A stretch of 64,000 bases of DNA from Brevundimonas sp. (GTDB lineage Bacteria; Pseudomonadota; Alphaproteobacteria; Caulobacterales; Caulobacteraceae): contig QFQU01000005.1 of NCBI GenBank assembly GCA_003248965.1, positions 1 through 64,000 on the forward strand. The letters run 5' to 3'. A program made the position numbers and the translations under genes. Each line of letters opens with the position of its first letter. Position 1 is the stretch's first letter. Below the pieces are notes generated by a model. It was given only the letters and a program-made list of their open reading frames with translations. It was not told where the DNA came from and did no database searches. Positions 7,792-17,315 of this stretch are shown here, piece by piece.

Positions 7792-8970
7792 TCAGGCCAG
7801 TCCGGCCATGACCGGGGCCTCGGCCGCGCTTTCGGGAAAGACGCGCGCATCCAGCGCGGCCCGGTCGATCCCCATGTGATCGCGCAGGACGCCCTTGAAC
7901 ACCGAGCGGATGTCCAGGGTCGGGCGCAGGTCGCGATCCTCGAACAGCCGACCCTGGGCCAGGGTCGGCCAGTCGCCGACCGGCCCGCCGCGCTTCAAGG
8001 CGCCGCCCGCCAGCAGCAGGGACGAGGCCGTGCCGTGGTCGGTGCCTTGGGTGCCGTTGGCGCGGGCGGTGCGGCCGAACTCGGTGGCGACCACCACCAG
8101 GGTGCGACGCCAGTCGTCGCCCAGTCCCGTCATCAGCCCTGCCGTCAGTTGGTCGAGGCCGGTCAGGCGCGTCTGCAGTTGCGCCTTCTGGCCGGCGTGG
8201 GTGTCCCAGCCGTCCAATGAGACGGCGACGATGTCGGCGCCCTCCGGTCCCGTCATCAGCCGGGCCACCGCCGCCCCCAGGGCGCGCGCGTCGTTGCGGC
8301 GCACTGACCCGTCGCCCGAGGCTTCGGCCTGAGCTTCGGTCGCCAGGCCCCGCATCAGGTTCGGTCCCAGCAGCGGATCGTCGGCGTAGAGGTCCTGGAG
8401 CCTCAGGGCCAGCCGGTCGTCGGGCCGCACCTGGCCGCCGGGCGACCAACTGGACACGGCCGCGTTCCCCCGCAGGATCAGCGGCGTCTGGGCGCCGATG
8501 GACAGACCTTTCAGCGGCTGCCCGCCGGCGGCGACGATGGCGCGGTTCAGCCAGCCGTCCTCCTGGCGACGCAGGGTGGCCGCGCCGTTCTCCAGCACGT
8601 CCTGCGCCTCGAAGTGGGAGCGGATGCGCACGGGCAGGGCGACGGCCGGGGCGAAGCGCAACTGCCCTCGGCCATAAAGGTCATGCAGCCCCGTCAGGGC
8701 CGGGTGCAGGCCGAAACCGTCGCCCAGGGCCAGGGCGCCGTCCGCCTGTCCCGGCGGAGGCACGGCCAGGCCGCCGCGCAGGGGAACATAGGCGGCGTCG
8801 CCATAAGGCGGGGTGACGGACAGGCCGTCCATGGCCCCCCGCGCGATCAGAACGACCAGCTTGGGTCGGGCGGCGGGCGACAGGGCCGAGACGCGCCCGG
8901 CGAAGGCCAGGCTGATTCCTGCGGCGGCCCCGCCCAGAAGGGCGCGGCGGTTGAGGGCGATGGGGGTCAT
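7792..8970 (-). CDS. DUF1501 family protein with Tat signal
   Basis: A 392-residue exported protein of the DUF1501 family, an alkaline-phosphatase/sulfatase-like fold of unknown activity. The N-terminus has a twin-arginine signal (NRRALLGGAAAGISLAFAG). The family motif DHGTASSLLLAGG is present about 100 residues from the C-terminus. The start at 8970 overlaps the upstream DUF1800 stop (ATGA). A longer open frame reaches to 9195, but it only shadows the DUF1800 gene and would place the Tat motif internally. The two genes form a conserved pair. Confidence 0.92.
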   Translation of the reverse strand: MTPIALNRRALLGGAAAGISLAFAGRVSALSPAARPKLVVLIARGAMDGLSVTPPYGDAAYVPLRGGLAVPPPGQADGALALGDGFGLHPALTGLHDLYGRGQLRFAPAVALPVRIRSHFEAQDVLENGAATLRRQEDGWLNRAIVAAGGQPLKGLSIGAQTPLILRGNAAVSSWSPGGQVRPDDRLALRLQDLYADDPLLGPNLMRGLATEAQAEASGDGSVRRNDARALGAAVARLMTGPEGADIVAVSLDGWDTHAGQKAQLQTRLTGLDQLTAGLMTGLGDDWRRTLVVVATEFGRTARANGTQGTDHGTASSLLLAGGALKRGGPVGDWPTLAQGRLFEDRDLRPTLDIRSVFKGVLRDHMGIDRAALDARVFPESAAEAPVMAGLA

Positions 8971-10379
8971 CGGCGCTGAAACTCCGGCGACATGAACAGG
9001 AGGGCGAGGGCTTCGGGGCGGCTTTCGGCGCGGGCGATGGTCTGTCGGGTGCGCTCGCTCATGCGGTCGCCCAGGGCGTCGACGGCGATCTGGACGGGAT
9101 CGGCCGTCCGCGCGCTGTCGGCCATGGCGCGTGACCAGTCCAGCCGCTTGACCAGGGCGTCCGGCCCGGCCCAGTCTCCGGCCGTGTCGGGCCATCCCTG
9201 CGGCGAGGGCGGCGAGAACGGCGGCTGGCCCATGGCGATCAGGGCTTGACGCAACGGCTGAAGCCGCTGGGGCGCCACGCCCAGGGCGCGATGCGCCGAC
9301 ATCACGAACTCATAGGGCGTCTTCACCTTGGCCGGCTGGGGCGTCCAGGTCTCGGGCGCGGCGGCCAGGGCGTGGGCCACCTGGGCCAGGTCGCCGCCCG
9401 TGCGGGTCCAGGTCTGCTCCAGCCGCGCCGTCAGGGCCGGGGGCGGATCGTCGGCGACGAAATGGGCCGCGATCCGGTGCGACAGACGCCGCGCCGTGGC
9501 CGGATGGCGGGCCAGGTCGCGCAGGATCGCCTGACCCTGGGCCAGGCCCGGCTGGCGATAGGTCTTGCCCATGACGGTGCGGGCGCCCGGCTCGTGCACA
9601 TTGGCGCGGAACAGGAAGGCGCCGGTGACGCCATCGTCTCGGTCACGGGCGTTCGGCGTCGACCAGCCGGTCAGGGCGCGCGCCAGTTCGGTCACGTCGC
9701 CCTGGGTGTAGCCGCCGTCGACGCCGACGGTGTGCAACTCCATCATCTCGCGCGCCAGGTTCTCGTTCAGACCGGCCGAACGGCGTCGCCCGGCGGGGCT
9801 GTCCGGCCCGATCGAGCGCGCCTGATCCAGATAGAACAGCATGGCGGGATGCTGTTCTGCGGCCAGGGCCAGGTCCTCGAACCGGCCGAAGACGTGGGGG
9901 CGGATCGCCTCGCGCTCGAACTGGTCGGCGAAGGCGCCGGCGTCGAACTTGACCAGGGAGACGGTGAACAGGTTCGACCAGAACAGGGCCCACCGTTCGG
10001 CGAAGCCGTCGTCGGTCGTGGCGGCGAAGCGGGCGCGGGCCAGGAAGGCCTGGGCGGTGTCGTCGGCGATGGCGCGCCGCGCCGCCTGTCGCGCCTCGCG
10101 CCGGGCCTGGGCCGTGGGATCGACGGCGCCGGGCGTGGGAGAAGCCGCCGCGTCCGGGCGCATCGCCGCTCGGGGCGCGGCGGCTCGATAGTCCTGAAGT
10201 TGGTCCAGCCGCTGGGCCGCGTCGGGAAAGTCGCCAGGCGGCTGGGGCGCGCCCTGGGGCCGGATCTGGGCCGCCAGCCAGCCGCTCGGATCGGGCGCGA
10301 CGCGCGCGATCTCGCCGGGCCGGGCGCCCAGGCCCAGCCGGGTCAGGGCCAGGGCGGCGTCATGCGCGGATGCAGCCAT
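8967..10379 (-). CDS. DUF1800 family protein
   Basis: A 470-residue DUF1800 protein, the usual partner of DUF1501 and of unknown biochemical role. The hallmark HTVGVDGGYTQGDVTELAR, then ALTGW, is present near residues 220-245. The earlier segment WALFWSNLFTVS also fits the family. ATG at 10379 has the ribosome site GAGGAG seven bases upstream and gives the normal opening ALALTRLGLGARPGEI. The gene is first in the two-gene unit with DUF1501. Confidence 0.92.
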   Translation of the reverse strand: MAASAHDAALALTRLGLGARPGEIARVAPDPSGWLAAQIRPQGAPQPPGDFPDAAQRLDQLQDYRAAAPRAAMRPDAAASPTPGAVDPTAQARREARQAARRAIADDTAQAFLARARFAATTDDGFAERWALFWSNLFTVSLVKFDAGAFADQFEREAIRPHVFGRFEDLALAAEQHPAMLFYLDQARSIGPDSPAGRRRSAGLNENLAREMMELHTVGVDGGYTQGDVTELARALTGWSTPNARDRDDGVTGAFLFRANVHEPGARTVMGKTYRQPGLAQGQAILRDLARHPATARRLSHRIAAHFVADDPPPALTARLEQTWTRTGGDLAQVAHALAAAPETWTPQPAKVKTPYEFVMSAHRALGVAPQRLQPLRQALIAMGQPPFSPPSPQGWPDTAGDWAGPDALVKRLDWSRAMADSARTADPVQIAVDALGDRMSERTRQTIARAESRPEALALLFMSPEFQRR

Positions 10380-10497
10380 TACGATCTCCTCGTCGCCCCG
10401 AGGAGTGTAACGCGCCGGCACGAAAACTCCGTCGCCGGCCTTCACCGACGTCAGAGGAAATTCGGTCGTCCGATCAGGTGGCCAGCCAGACGGCCTG

Positions 10498-11334
10498 TCA
10501 GGCGGCCTGGGCCAGGCCCGTCTCGGCCTCGGCGATCAGGTCGCGGTCGTCCACCTGCCACGGATGGAAGTCGGGCTTGTAGAAGGCCAGATAGTCCCCG
10601 ATCATCCGACGATACAGACCCGGCTTCAGCCACAGCCAGCGGAACAGGCCAAACCGCGCCCGCCAGCCGACGATGCCGTCCTGCTTCAGCAGCATATAGG
10701 TCGTCTCGCGCACCGTCTTGGTGAACAGCAGCGTCGTCAGGACCATGGCCCAGCGCCGGATGCGCCAGCGCTTCAGCGGGCTGAGGTCCCGGGTCGCGTG
10801 CAGGAAGACGTCATAGGCCACGCCCTTGTGCTCGATCTCCTCGATGGAGTGCCAGCGCCACAGGCGGGCCAGATCGTGGGGCGAGCCCTTCAGCAGCTCC
10901 GGATCGGCCAGCAGCCGATGGGCGAAGGCGGCGGTGAAATGCTCCAGCGCCATGGTCGCCGCCAGCTGGGCCAGGGCCGGACGCGCGCGGGCGATGTCGA
11001 GGCGGGCGGCGACATAGGCCTCGATCTCGGCGGTCTCGTAACCGGCGCGTTCGGTGATGGCGTTGAAGGCCATGTGCTCGCGCGTGTGCGCCCCTTCCTG
11101 CACGGTGAAGGCGCGGATATCGGCGGCCAGGTGCGGCGGCGCATCCTTGGCGAACCGCTTGACCGACTGGATGAAGAACCTCTCCCCGTCCGGGAAGGTC
11201 AGGCTGAGGGCGTTCATCACAGCGGTGCCGAACGGGTCGCCGTCCAACCACCAACGTGGCGTCGCGGCCTCGCGGTCGATATGCAGGTCGCGCGGCTTGA
11301 TCTGGAGGTCGGCGGGGGTGGCGGATTTCGCCAT
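10498..11334 (-). CDS. Metal-dependent hydrolase family protein
   Basis: A 278-residue protein of the predicted metal-dependent hydrolase family (PF10118-like). Histidine/glutamate-rich segments that could bind a di-metal centre are visible: TVQEGAHTREHMAF, ATMALEHFTAAFAHRLL and WHSIEEIEHKGVAYDV. The chosen ATG at 11334 removes an upstream extension that would run through the operator. It is divergent from a TetR-type regulator, which probably represses it. Substrate is unknown. Confidence 0.85.
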   Translation of the reverse strand: MAKSATPADLQIKPRDLHIDREAATPRWWLDGDPFGTAVMNALSLTFPDGERFFIQSVKRFAKDAPPHLAADIRAFTVQEGAHTREHMAFNAITERAGYETAEIEAYVAARLDIARARPALAQLAATMALEHFTAAFAHRLLADPELLKGSPHDLARLWRWHSIEEIEHKGVAYDVFLHATRDLSPLKRWRIRRWAMVLTTLLFTKTVRETTYMLLKQDGIVGWRARFGLFRWLWLKPGLYRRMIGDYLAFYKPDFHPWQVDDRDLIAEAETGLAQAA

Positions 11335-11373
11335 GGGTCTGCTCCTCGATTTCGGGATCAGAATGGAGTTAAC

Positions 11374-11387
11374 TGACATTGATGTCA
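11374..11387. promoter_or_regulatory. Probable TetR operator in divergent promoter
   Basis: TGACATTGATGTCA has perfect six-base arms around a two-base centre. It sits in the 47-base gap between the hydrolase and tetR and includes the tetR start codon. Position and symmetry point to autoregulation and control of the hydrolase. No binding evidence exists beyond the sequence. Confidence 0.65.
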
Positions 11388-11975
11388 ACTAATGGTCCGG
11401 TGAGGCGGCGCCGCGGGGCGGTGGCGCGCGAAGAGGCGCTGGAGGCGGCGCGCGACCTCTTGCTGTCCGGCGGCCCGGCGGCTGTGACGCTGAAGGCGGT
11501 GGGCGAGCGTATGGGCGTGGGGCACGCCAATCTGATCCATCATTTCGGCTCGGCGGCCGGGCTGCAGGGCGCGCTGATGGATGCGATGGTGCGCGATCTG
11601 GCGCAGCGCATCGAGGCCGGCCTGAGCGACGGCCGCGAGAGCGTGGACCCGGAACGGCTGATGACCGTGGTGTTCGACGCCTTCGGCAAGGGCGGGGCCT
11701 CGCAGATGGCCGCCTGGCTGGCCCTGGCGCGCGAACAGGGGCGGGCGGAAAGTTTCGCCCAGGTGGTCCGCGACCTGGCCGACCGGCTGGCGGAGATGGC
11801 GCCGGACGACCCCTGCGCGGCGGAACGGGCGCGGTCCCTGGTCATGACGGCGGCCTATATGGCCTTCGCCGAGGGACTGATCGGGGACATACTGACGCCC
11901 ATGCTGGACGCGCCCGAAGGCCTGGGGCGCGCCCTGGCCCTGAAGTTGACGGCGACCGTCTTGGCGGAACCGTGA
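11382..11975 (+). CDS. TetR family transcriptional regulator
   Basis: A 197-residue one-component regulator. The N-terminal helix-turn-helix is visible as REEALEAARDLLLSGGP followed by VTLKAVGERMGVGHANLIHHF (about residues 15-55), and a ligand-sensing helical domain follows. The start may be ATG at 11382 or GTG at 11400; the former lies inside the operator palindrome. It is divergent from the metal-dependent hydrolase, the likely target. The effector is unknown. Confidence 0.9.
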   Translation: MSTNGPVRRRRGAVAREEALEAARDLLLSGGPAAVTLKAVGERMGVGHANLIHHFGSAAGLQGALMDAMVRDLAQRIEAGLSDGRESVDPERLMTVVFDAFGKGGASQMAAWLALAREQGRAESFAQVVRDLADRLAEMAPDDPCAAERARSLVMTAAYMAFAEGLIGDILTPMLDAPEGLGRALALKLTATVLAEP

Positions 11976-12010
11976 GTGCAGGCCACACTCATCCTGTTGT
12001 ATGAGGCGTC

Positions 12011-12616
12011 ATGGCCCTGTTGGACTGGATGAGCGATGTGGCCGGGCCCGTGGTCCGGGGCGACGGGGTGCTGCTGCGCCCGCCGCGCGCGGCCGACCAT
12101 GCCGCCTGGTCGGTCCTGCGCGACGGCTCGCGCGACTATCTCCAGCCCTGGGAGCCGGCCTGGCCCGACGACGACCTGACCAAGGCCGCCTTTCGCCGCC
12201 GTCTGTCGATCTATGCGCGCGAGATGGAGCTGGGCAACGCCTGGCCCTTCTTCGTCTTCATCGACGAGGGCCGCACCCTGGTCGGCGCCGTGACCCTGTC
12301 GAACGTGCGGCGCGGCGTGGCCGAGACGGGGACCCTGGGCTACTGGATCGGCCGTCCCTTCGCGGGACGCGGTCACACCACCGCGGCGGTGCGCGGCGTG
12401 GTCGGCTTCGCCTTCGACCGGGTCAAGCTGCATCGGCTGGAGGCGGCCTGCCTGCCGACCAATCTGGCCTCGCGCCGGGTGCTGGAGAAATCGGGCTTTC
12501 GCAACGAGGGCCGGGCCCGGGCTTATTTGAAAATTAACGGCGAGTGGGCAGACCATCTCCTGTTCGGCCTCGTCGAGGACGAGTTCGATCGCACCGGCCG
12601 CGACCCGTCGTCGTGA
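12011..12616 (+). CDS. GNAT acetyltransferase, RimJ/RimL type
   Basis: A 201-residue N-acetyltransferase similar to RimJ/RimL enzymes, which acetylate ribosomal-protein N-termini using acetyl-CoA. The acetyl-CoA loop appears in IGRPFAGRGHTTAAVR (about residues 116-131). The late motif NLASRRVLEKSGFRNEG is strongly typical. It precedes pdeA by 16 bases on the same strand. The protein substrate cannot be read from sequence. Confidence 0.9.
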   Translation: MALLDWMSDVAGPVVRGDGVLLRPPRAADHAAWSVLRDGSRDYLQPWEPAWPDDDLTKAAFRRRLSIYAREMELGNAWPFFVFIDEGRTLVGAVTLSNVRRGVAETGTLGYWIGRPFAGRGHTTAAVRGVVGFAFDRVKLHRLEAACLPTNLASRRVLEKSGFRNEGRARAYLKINGEWADHLLFGLVEDEFDRTGRDPSS

Positions 12617-12631
12617 GGGAAGAGTGACGCC

Positions 12632-14299
12632 TTGAATACGCGAGCCCGATCCCTGGCCTGGGACGCGACGACCGCCATAGAGGCGCTCGCGGCCGCCGAC
12701 ACGGCCCTGTGGATCTGGACGCCGTCCGAGGATCAGATTCGGTTCACGGGCGCGACGCGCGCCCTGGGCCTGGGGCCGCTGGCGCCGGAATGTTCGGGCG
12801 CGGGCTTCGTCGCCCTGGCCCTGCCCCAGGACCGGTCGCTGGCCGAACAGATGCTGAAGCCCAAGGCCGAGGGGACCGAGGTGGTCGTGCGTCTGCGCAT
12901 GCGCGGGTCCGAGACCTGCCTGTGGCGCGGCGTCTGGCTGGAGGACGGCCTGCGCGCCGCCGGCGTCGTCGCGCTGGAGACGCGGCTGGCGGGGCTGGAG
13001 CGCGATGTGCTAACCGGCCTTCTGGATCGGCGCGCCTTCCTGGCCCGCATCGCCGAGGTGCTGACCAAGCCGGGCGAATACGAACTGGTCGTGGGCGACG
13101 TGGATCGTCTGCGGCGGTTGAACGAGGCCCTGGGTCACGAACGCACCGACCTGGTCCTGTCGGCCCTGGCCTCGCGCCTGGCCGCCGCCTTCCCCCAGGA
13201 CGCCTCGGCCGCCCGCATCGGCGAGGACGAGTTCGCCATCATCGTGCCCAAGACCGCCGCCCACACCAGCTATCGCGTGCGCGAGGCGCTGGAACAGCCG
13301 CTGCGCGTCGCCGGTTTCGACATCTATCCGACCGTCTCGATCGGCGCCCTGGTGGTCGAAGGCGGCCCCGACGCCCCCGATGCGGCCGAGCTGCTGCGCC
13401 GGGTCGAACTGGCGGTGGAATCGGCCAAGGCCGCGGGGCGCGGCGGATCGGCCGCCTATGGCCGCGCCCTGGAAAGCGACAGCCTCAGCCGTCTGGCGCT
13501 GGAGGCGGACCTGAGGAACGCCTTCGTGCGCGGCGAGATCGTGCCCTTCTTCCAGCCTATCGTGAACCTGAACACCGGGGCGGTCGCCGGCTTCGAGGCC
13601 CTGGCGCGCTGGCGTCACCCGCGTCGCGGCCTGGTGCCGCCGGACGAGTTCCTGGGCCTGACCGCCGACCTGGGCATGATGAACGAACTGGGCCTTCTGA
13701 TGATGACCCAGTCGGCCCGGCAGCTGGCCGAGTGGCTGGAGCGTCACCCGCTGGCCGGCCGCCTGTTCTGCAGCGTCAATCTGTCGGTCGGCGAGATCGA
13801 GCGCCCGCACCTGTGCGAGGACGTGGCCCGCGTCATCAAGGAAAGCGGCCTGCCGCGCGGCGCGCTGAAGCTGGAAGTCACCGAAGGCGACATCATGCGC
13901 GACACCGAGCGGGCGGCCGAGGTGCTGCAGTCGCTGAAGGACGTGGGGGCGTCGCTGGCGCTGGACGATTTCGGCACCGGCTTTTCGTCCCTGTCCTATC
14001 TGGCGCGCCTGCCGTTCGACACGCTGAAGATCGACCGCTATTTCGTGCTGACGATGAACAAGGACGAGGGCTCGGCCAAGATCGTCAAGTCGGTGGTCAA
14101 CCTGGGCCGCGACCTGTCGCTGGAGGTCGTCGCCGAGGGGGTGGAGAACGCCGAACTGGCCCGGCTGCTGCTGGAGGCCCAGTGTCATTACGGCCAGGGC
14201 TTCGGCTACGCCCCCGCCCTGCCCGCGCAGGAGGCCGAGGTCTATCTGGCCGAAAGCCTGGCCGACGGCTCGGCGCCGATCAAGCAGCGGTCGGCCTGA
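12632..14299 (+). CDS. pdeA: c-di-GMP phosphodiesterase with degenerate GGDEF domain (PdeA-like)
   Basis: A 555-residue PAS-GGDEF-EAL protein. A PAS-like segment covers about residues 15-110 and a GGDEF domain about 120-285, with its active site changed to GEDEF (197-201). The EAL domain spans about 295-540. Its catalytic set looks complete: EAL at 322-324, Asn in SVNLS, LEVTE, DDFGTG (445-450), KID (466) and AEGVE (501-505). Length, order and the GEDEF variant match Caulobacter PdeA (CC3396), where the GEDEF domain binds GTP and activates the phosphodiesterase. Predicted role: c-di-GMP hydrolysis in cell-cycle polarity. Orthology is inferred from architecture. Confidence 0.85.
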   Translation: MNTRARSLAWDATTAIEALAAADTALWIWTPSEDQIRFTGATRALGLGPLAPECSGAGFVALALPQDRSLAEQMLKPKAEGTEVVVRLRMRGSETCLWRGVWLEDGLRAAGVVALETRLAGLERDVLTGLLDRRAFLARIAEVLTKPGEYELVVGDVDRLRRLNEALGHERTDLVLSALASRLAAAFPQDASAARIGEDEFAIIVPKTAAHTSYRVREALEQPLRVAGFDIYPTVSIGALVVEGGPDAPDAAELLRRVELAVESAKAAGRGGSAAYGRALESDSLSRLALEADLRNAFVRGEIVPFFQPIVNLNTGAVAGFEALARWRHPRRGLVPPDEFLGLTADLGMMNELGLLMMTQSARQLAEWLERHPLAGRLFCSVNLSVGEIERPHLCEDVARVIKESGLPRGALKLEVTEGDIMRDTERAAEVLQSLKDVGASLALDDFGTGFSSLSYLARLPFDTLKIDRYFVLTMNKDEGSAKIVKSVVNLGRDLSLEVVAEGVENAELARLLLEAQCHYGQGFGYAPALPAQEAEVYLAESLADGSAPIKQRSA

Positions 14300-14324
14300 G
14301 GTCGGATCCGATGGTGGTCCGCCC

Positions 14325-16025
14325 GTGACCGACGCCCGACTGGAAATCGCCGCAGGCTTCGCGACCGCCCAGGGACCGAAGGCCGACAATCAGGATTTCG
14401 GCGGCGTCCACATCGGCACGGCGGCCGAGCAGCGCGAACATGGGGTGGTCGCCGTCATCGCCGACGGAGTTTCGGGCTCCAGGGCCGGTCGGATGGCGGC
14501 CGAGTTGACGACGCGCAGCTTCATCGACGGCTATCTGGACCAGAACCCGTTGAACGGCATCGCCCCGAACGGGATCAGGGCGCTGAGGGGCTTCAATCGC
14601 TGGCTCCACGCCAAGGGGCGCAGCGACCCGGCCATGGAGGCGGCGGCCACCACCTTCACCGCCCTGATCCTGCGCGGGCGAGAGGCGACGGCCCTGCACG
14701 TCGGCGACAGCCGCGCCTGGCATTTCCGCGACGGCGTCCTGACCCGCCTGACCGAGGATCACACCCGCGCCCAGCAGGGGCTGAGCCATGTCCTCTATCG
14801 CGCGGTCGGCATCGAGGCGGACGTCAAGCTGGACGTGCGCCAGGTCCGGCTGGAGCCGCACGACCGGCTGCTTCTGACCACCGATGGGGTGCATGGAGTG
14901 CTGACGGACGCCGTCATCGCCGGACTATTGGCGCGGCGCGGATCGCCGGACGCCGACGCACGCGCCCTCCTGGCCGAGGTCGAGGCGGCGGGCGCGCGCG
15001 ACAACGCCACCGCCATCGTCATCGACGTGGTCCGCACCGGCGCGCCGGACTGGGAGGCGATCACCGCCGAGGCGGAAGGTTTGGCTATCCTGCCCCCGCC
15101 CGAAACGGGCGAGGTCGTGGACGGCTTTCAACTGCAGCGGCTGGTGGCGGACGGGCGATACACGCGCCTGTTCCTGGCCAAGGATACGCTGGGCGAACAT
15201 GGGGCCGTGGTGCTGAAGTTCCCCAAGCCCGCCGTGGTGTCCGAACGCGGCGCCCGCACCGCCTTCCTGCGCGAGGCCTTTATCGGCCGCCGCATCGACA
15301 GCCCCTTCGTCGGCAAGGTGCTGACCCTGGACCCCGGCCGTCAAAGCCGCCTCTATATCGCCCAGCCCTTCCACGCCGGACAAACCCTGCATGCGCGGCT
15401 GGCCGACGAAGGGCCGCTGGAGATCGCCGAGGGCGTCGCCGTGGCGCTGAAGCTGGCGCGCGCGGTGTCGAGCCTGCACCGGGCGGGCGTCACCCATCGC
15501 GACATCAAGCCCGACAATGTGATCCTGGAGGGGAACGGCGGACTGAAGCTGGTGGACCTTGGCGTCGCGCGTCTGCGTCAGGCCGAGGAGTTCGCCGAGG
15601 CCGAGGCGCCCGGAACCGCCGGCTACAAGGCGCCCGAGATGTATGCGGGGCAGAGCGGCGATCCCGCCACCGACCAGTTCGCCCTGGGCGTGACCCTGTA
15701 TCGGCTGTTCACGGCGACCTATCCCTGGGGGGCGGTCGATCCGGCCGACGCCCCGCGCTTCGACCGGGCGCCGACCCCCGCCTCGCGGCGGCGGCCCGAC
15801 ATGCCGGCCTGGCTGGAGGCCGCCCTGATGCGCGCCGTCGCGGTCGATCCGAACGAGCGGTTCGAGGACGTCGAGGAGCTGATCCATGTGCTGGAGACGG
15901 GCAGCGCCGTCGCCGCCCCGCCGCCGCGCCGGCTGTCGCTGATCGAACGCGATCCGGTGCGGTTCTGGCAGGGGGTCAGCCTGCTGCTGCTGATCGCCCT
16001 TCTGGTGGCGATGACGACGCGCTGA
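14325..16025 (+). CDS. PP2C phosphatase / Ser-Thr protein kinase fusion, membrane-anchored
   Basis: A 566-residue bifunctional protein. Residues 1-240 form a PP2C-type phosphatase with metal motifs ADGVSGSRAG, VGDSRAW, TTDGVHG and DNATAIVID. Residues about 262-520 form a Hanks-type kinase with the ATP lysine in VVLKFPKP (about 298), a complete HRDIKPDN loop (about 391) and APEMYAG. The magnesium motif is DLG instead of DFG. A single C-terminal helix (about 546-565) anchors it, placing both domains in the cytoplasm. The GTG start is 25 bases after pdeA. Substrates are unknown, and the fusion would let one protein both add and remove phosphate. Confidence 0.92.
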   Translation: MTDARLEIAAGFATAQGPKADNQDFGGVHIGTAAEQREHGVVAVIADGVSGSRAGRMAAELTTRSFIDGYLDQNPLNGIAPNGIRALRGFNRWLHAKGRSDPAMEAAATTFTALILRGREATALHVGDSRAWHFRDGVLTRLTEDHTRAQQGLSHVLYRAVGIEADVKLDVRQVRLEPHDRLLLTTDGVHGVLTDAVIAGLLARRGSPDADARALLAEVEAAGARDNATAIVIDVVRTGAPDWEAITAEAEGLAILPPPETGEVVDGFQLQRLVADGRYTRLFLAKDTLGEHGAVVLKFPKPAVVSERGARTAFLREAFIGRRIDSPFVGKVLTLDPGRQSRLYIAQPFHAGQTLHARLADEGPLEIAEGVAVALKLARAVSSLHRAGVTHRDIKPDNVILEGNGGLKLVDLGVARLRQAEEFAEAEAPGTAGYKAPEMYAGQSGDPATDQFALGVTLYRLFTATYPWGAVDPADAPRFDRAPTPASRRRPDMPAWLEAALMRAVAVDPNERFEDVEELIHVLETGSAVAAPPPRRLSLIERDPVRFWQGVSLLLLIALLVAMTTR

Positions 16026-16064
16026 GGCGCGTCGCGCCTGCTTCATGCCGGGCTCAGGCCTGTC

Positions 16065-16634
16065 TCAGGCTCGGCCGCCCTGGCTGGACAGCATGGCCGC
16101 ATCCACGCCCAGTTGAGCCAGGGCGCGGGTCCATTTGGAGGCATGGTCGGCGTCGAAGATCAGGTCCAGGTCCGCTTCGGCCGTCAGCCAGACGTTCTCG
16201 GCCAGTTCGTCCTCCAACTGGCCCTCGCCCCAGCCGGCGTAACCCAGCAACAGGGCCGAGCGGCGCGGGCCGCCCACGTCGTCGGTCATGGCCGCCAGGG
16301 CTTCGCGCGTGCCCGTCATGGCCAGGCCGTCGCCAAAGGCCAGGCTGTCGTCCCCGATCATCCAGTCGTCGGTGTGCAGGACGAAGCCGCGCTCGCGCTC
16401 GACCGGTCCGCCCATCAGCACGGCGCGGCCGATGGACTGATCGGGGGCGGGGGCGTCCAGCTTGTCCAGAACCGTCTTGAGGTCAACGCCCGGCGCGGGC
16501 CGATCCAGCCGCAGGCCCATGGCGTGATCGGGGCCGTGGGCGCAGATCAGGATGACGGCGTGTTCGAATCGGGGATCGCCGATGCCGGGCATGGCGACCA
16601 GCAGTCGGCCGGTCAGGGAGGGGACTTCGCTCAT
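16065..16634 (-). CDS. YqgE/AlgH family protein
   Basis: A 189-residue conserved protein of the UPF0301 (YqgE/AlgH) family; function unresolved. Typical features are the opening LTGRLLVAMPGIGDPRFEHAV, the GGPVERERGFVLH motif and the LLGYAGWGEGQLEDEL segment. The start at 16634 was chosen because it gives the family's normal N-terminus; the frame remains open far upstream only as a shadow of the divergent peroxiredoxin. It is convergent with the kinase fusion gene. Confidence 0.93.
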   Translation of the reverse strand: MSEVPSLTGRLLVAMPGIGDPRFEHAVILICAHGPDHAMGLRLDRPAPGVDLKTVLDKLDAPAPDQSIGRAVLMGGPVERERGFVLHTDDWMIGDDSLAFGDGLAMTGTREALAAMTDDVGGPRRSALLLGYAGWGEGQLEDELAENVWLTAEADLDLIFDADHASKWTRALAQLGVDAAMLSSQGGRA

Positions 16635-16781
16635 GGTCCCCGCATCATCGGGTCGGAAACGGGCGGACGCAAGGCGAAGGGAACGATCGGGCGTCTGGGC
16701 GCTTGCGGTCCCGGCCCCAGCTTCTATGTGTCGCAGGCGCTGTTCCATTTTCCGGACCCCAACCCCGCGCGGAGATCCCTC

Positions 16782-17267
<486 letters not shown>

Positions 17268-17271
17268 AGTG

Positions 17272-17315
17272 GATCAATCCACGCTATCGCTTCGCTACTT
17301 GAGCGTGGATTGATC
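17272..17315. repeat. 14-bp inverted repeat between peroxiredoxin and vsr
   Basis: Arms GATCAATCCACGCT (17272-17285) and AGCGTGGATTGATC (17302-17315) are perfect complements around a 16-base loop. The repeat begins four bases after the peroxiredoxin stop and ends at the base before the vsr GTG. No T-run follows. It could terminate the first gene, limit initiation of the second, or be a copy of a dispersed element; part of it recurs at about 37198-37249. Confidence 0.75.
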
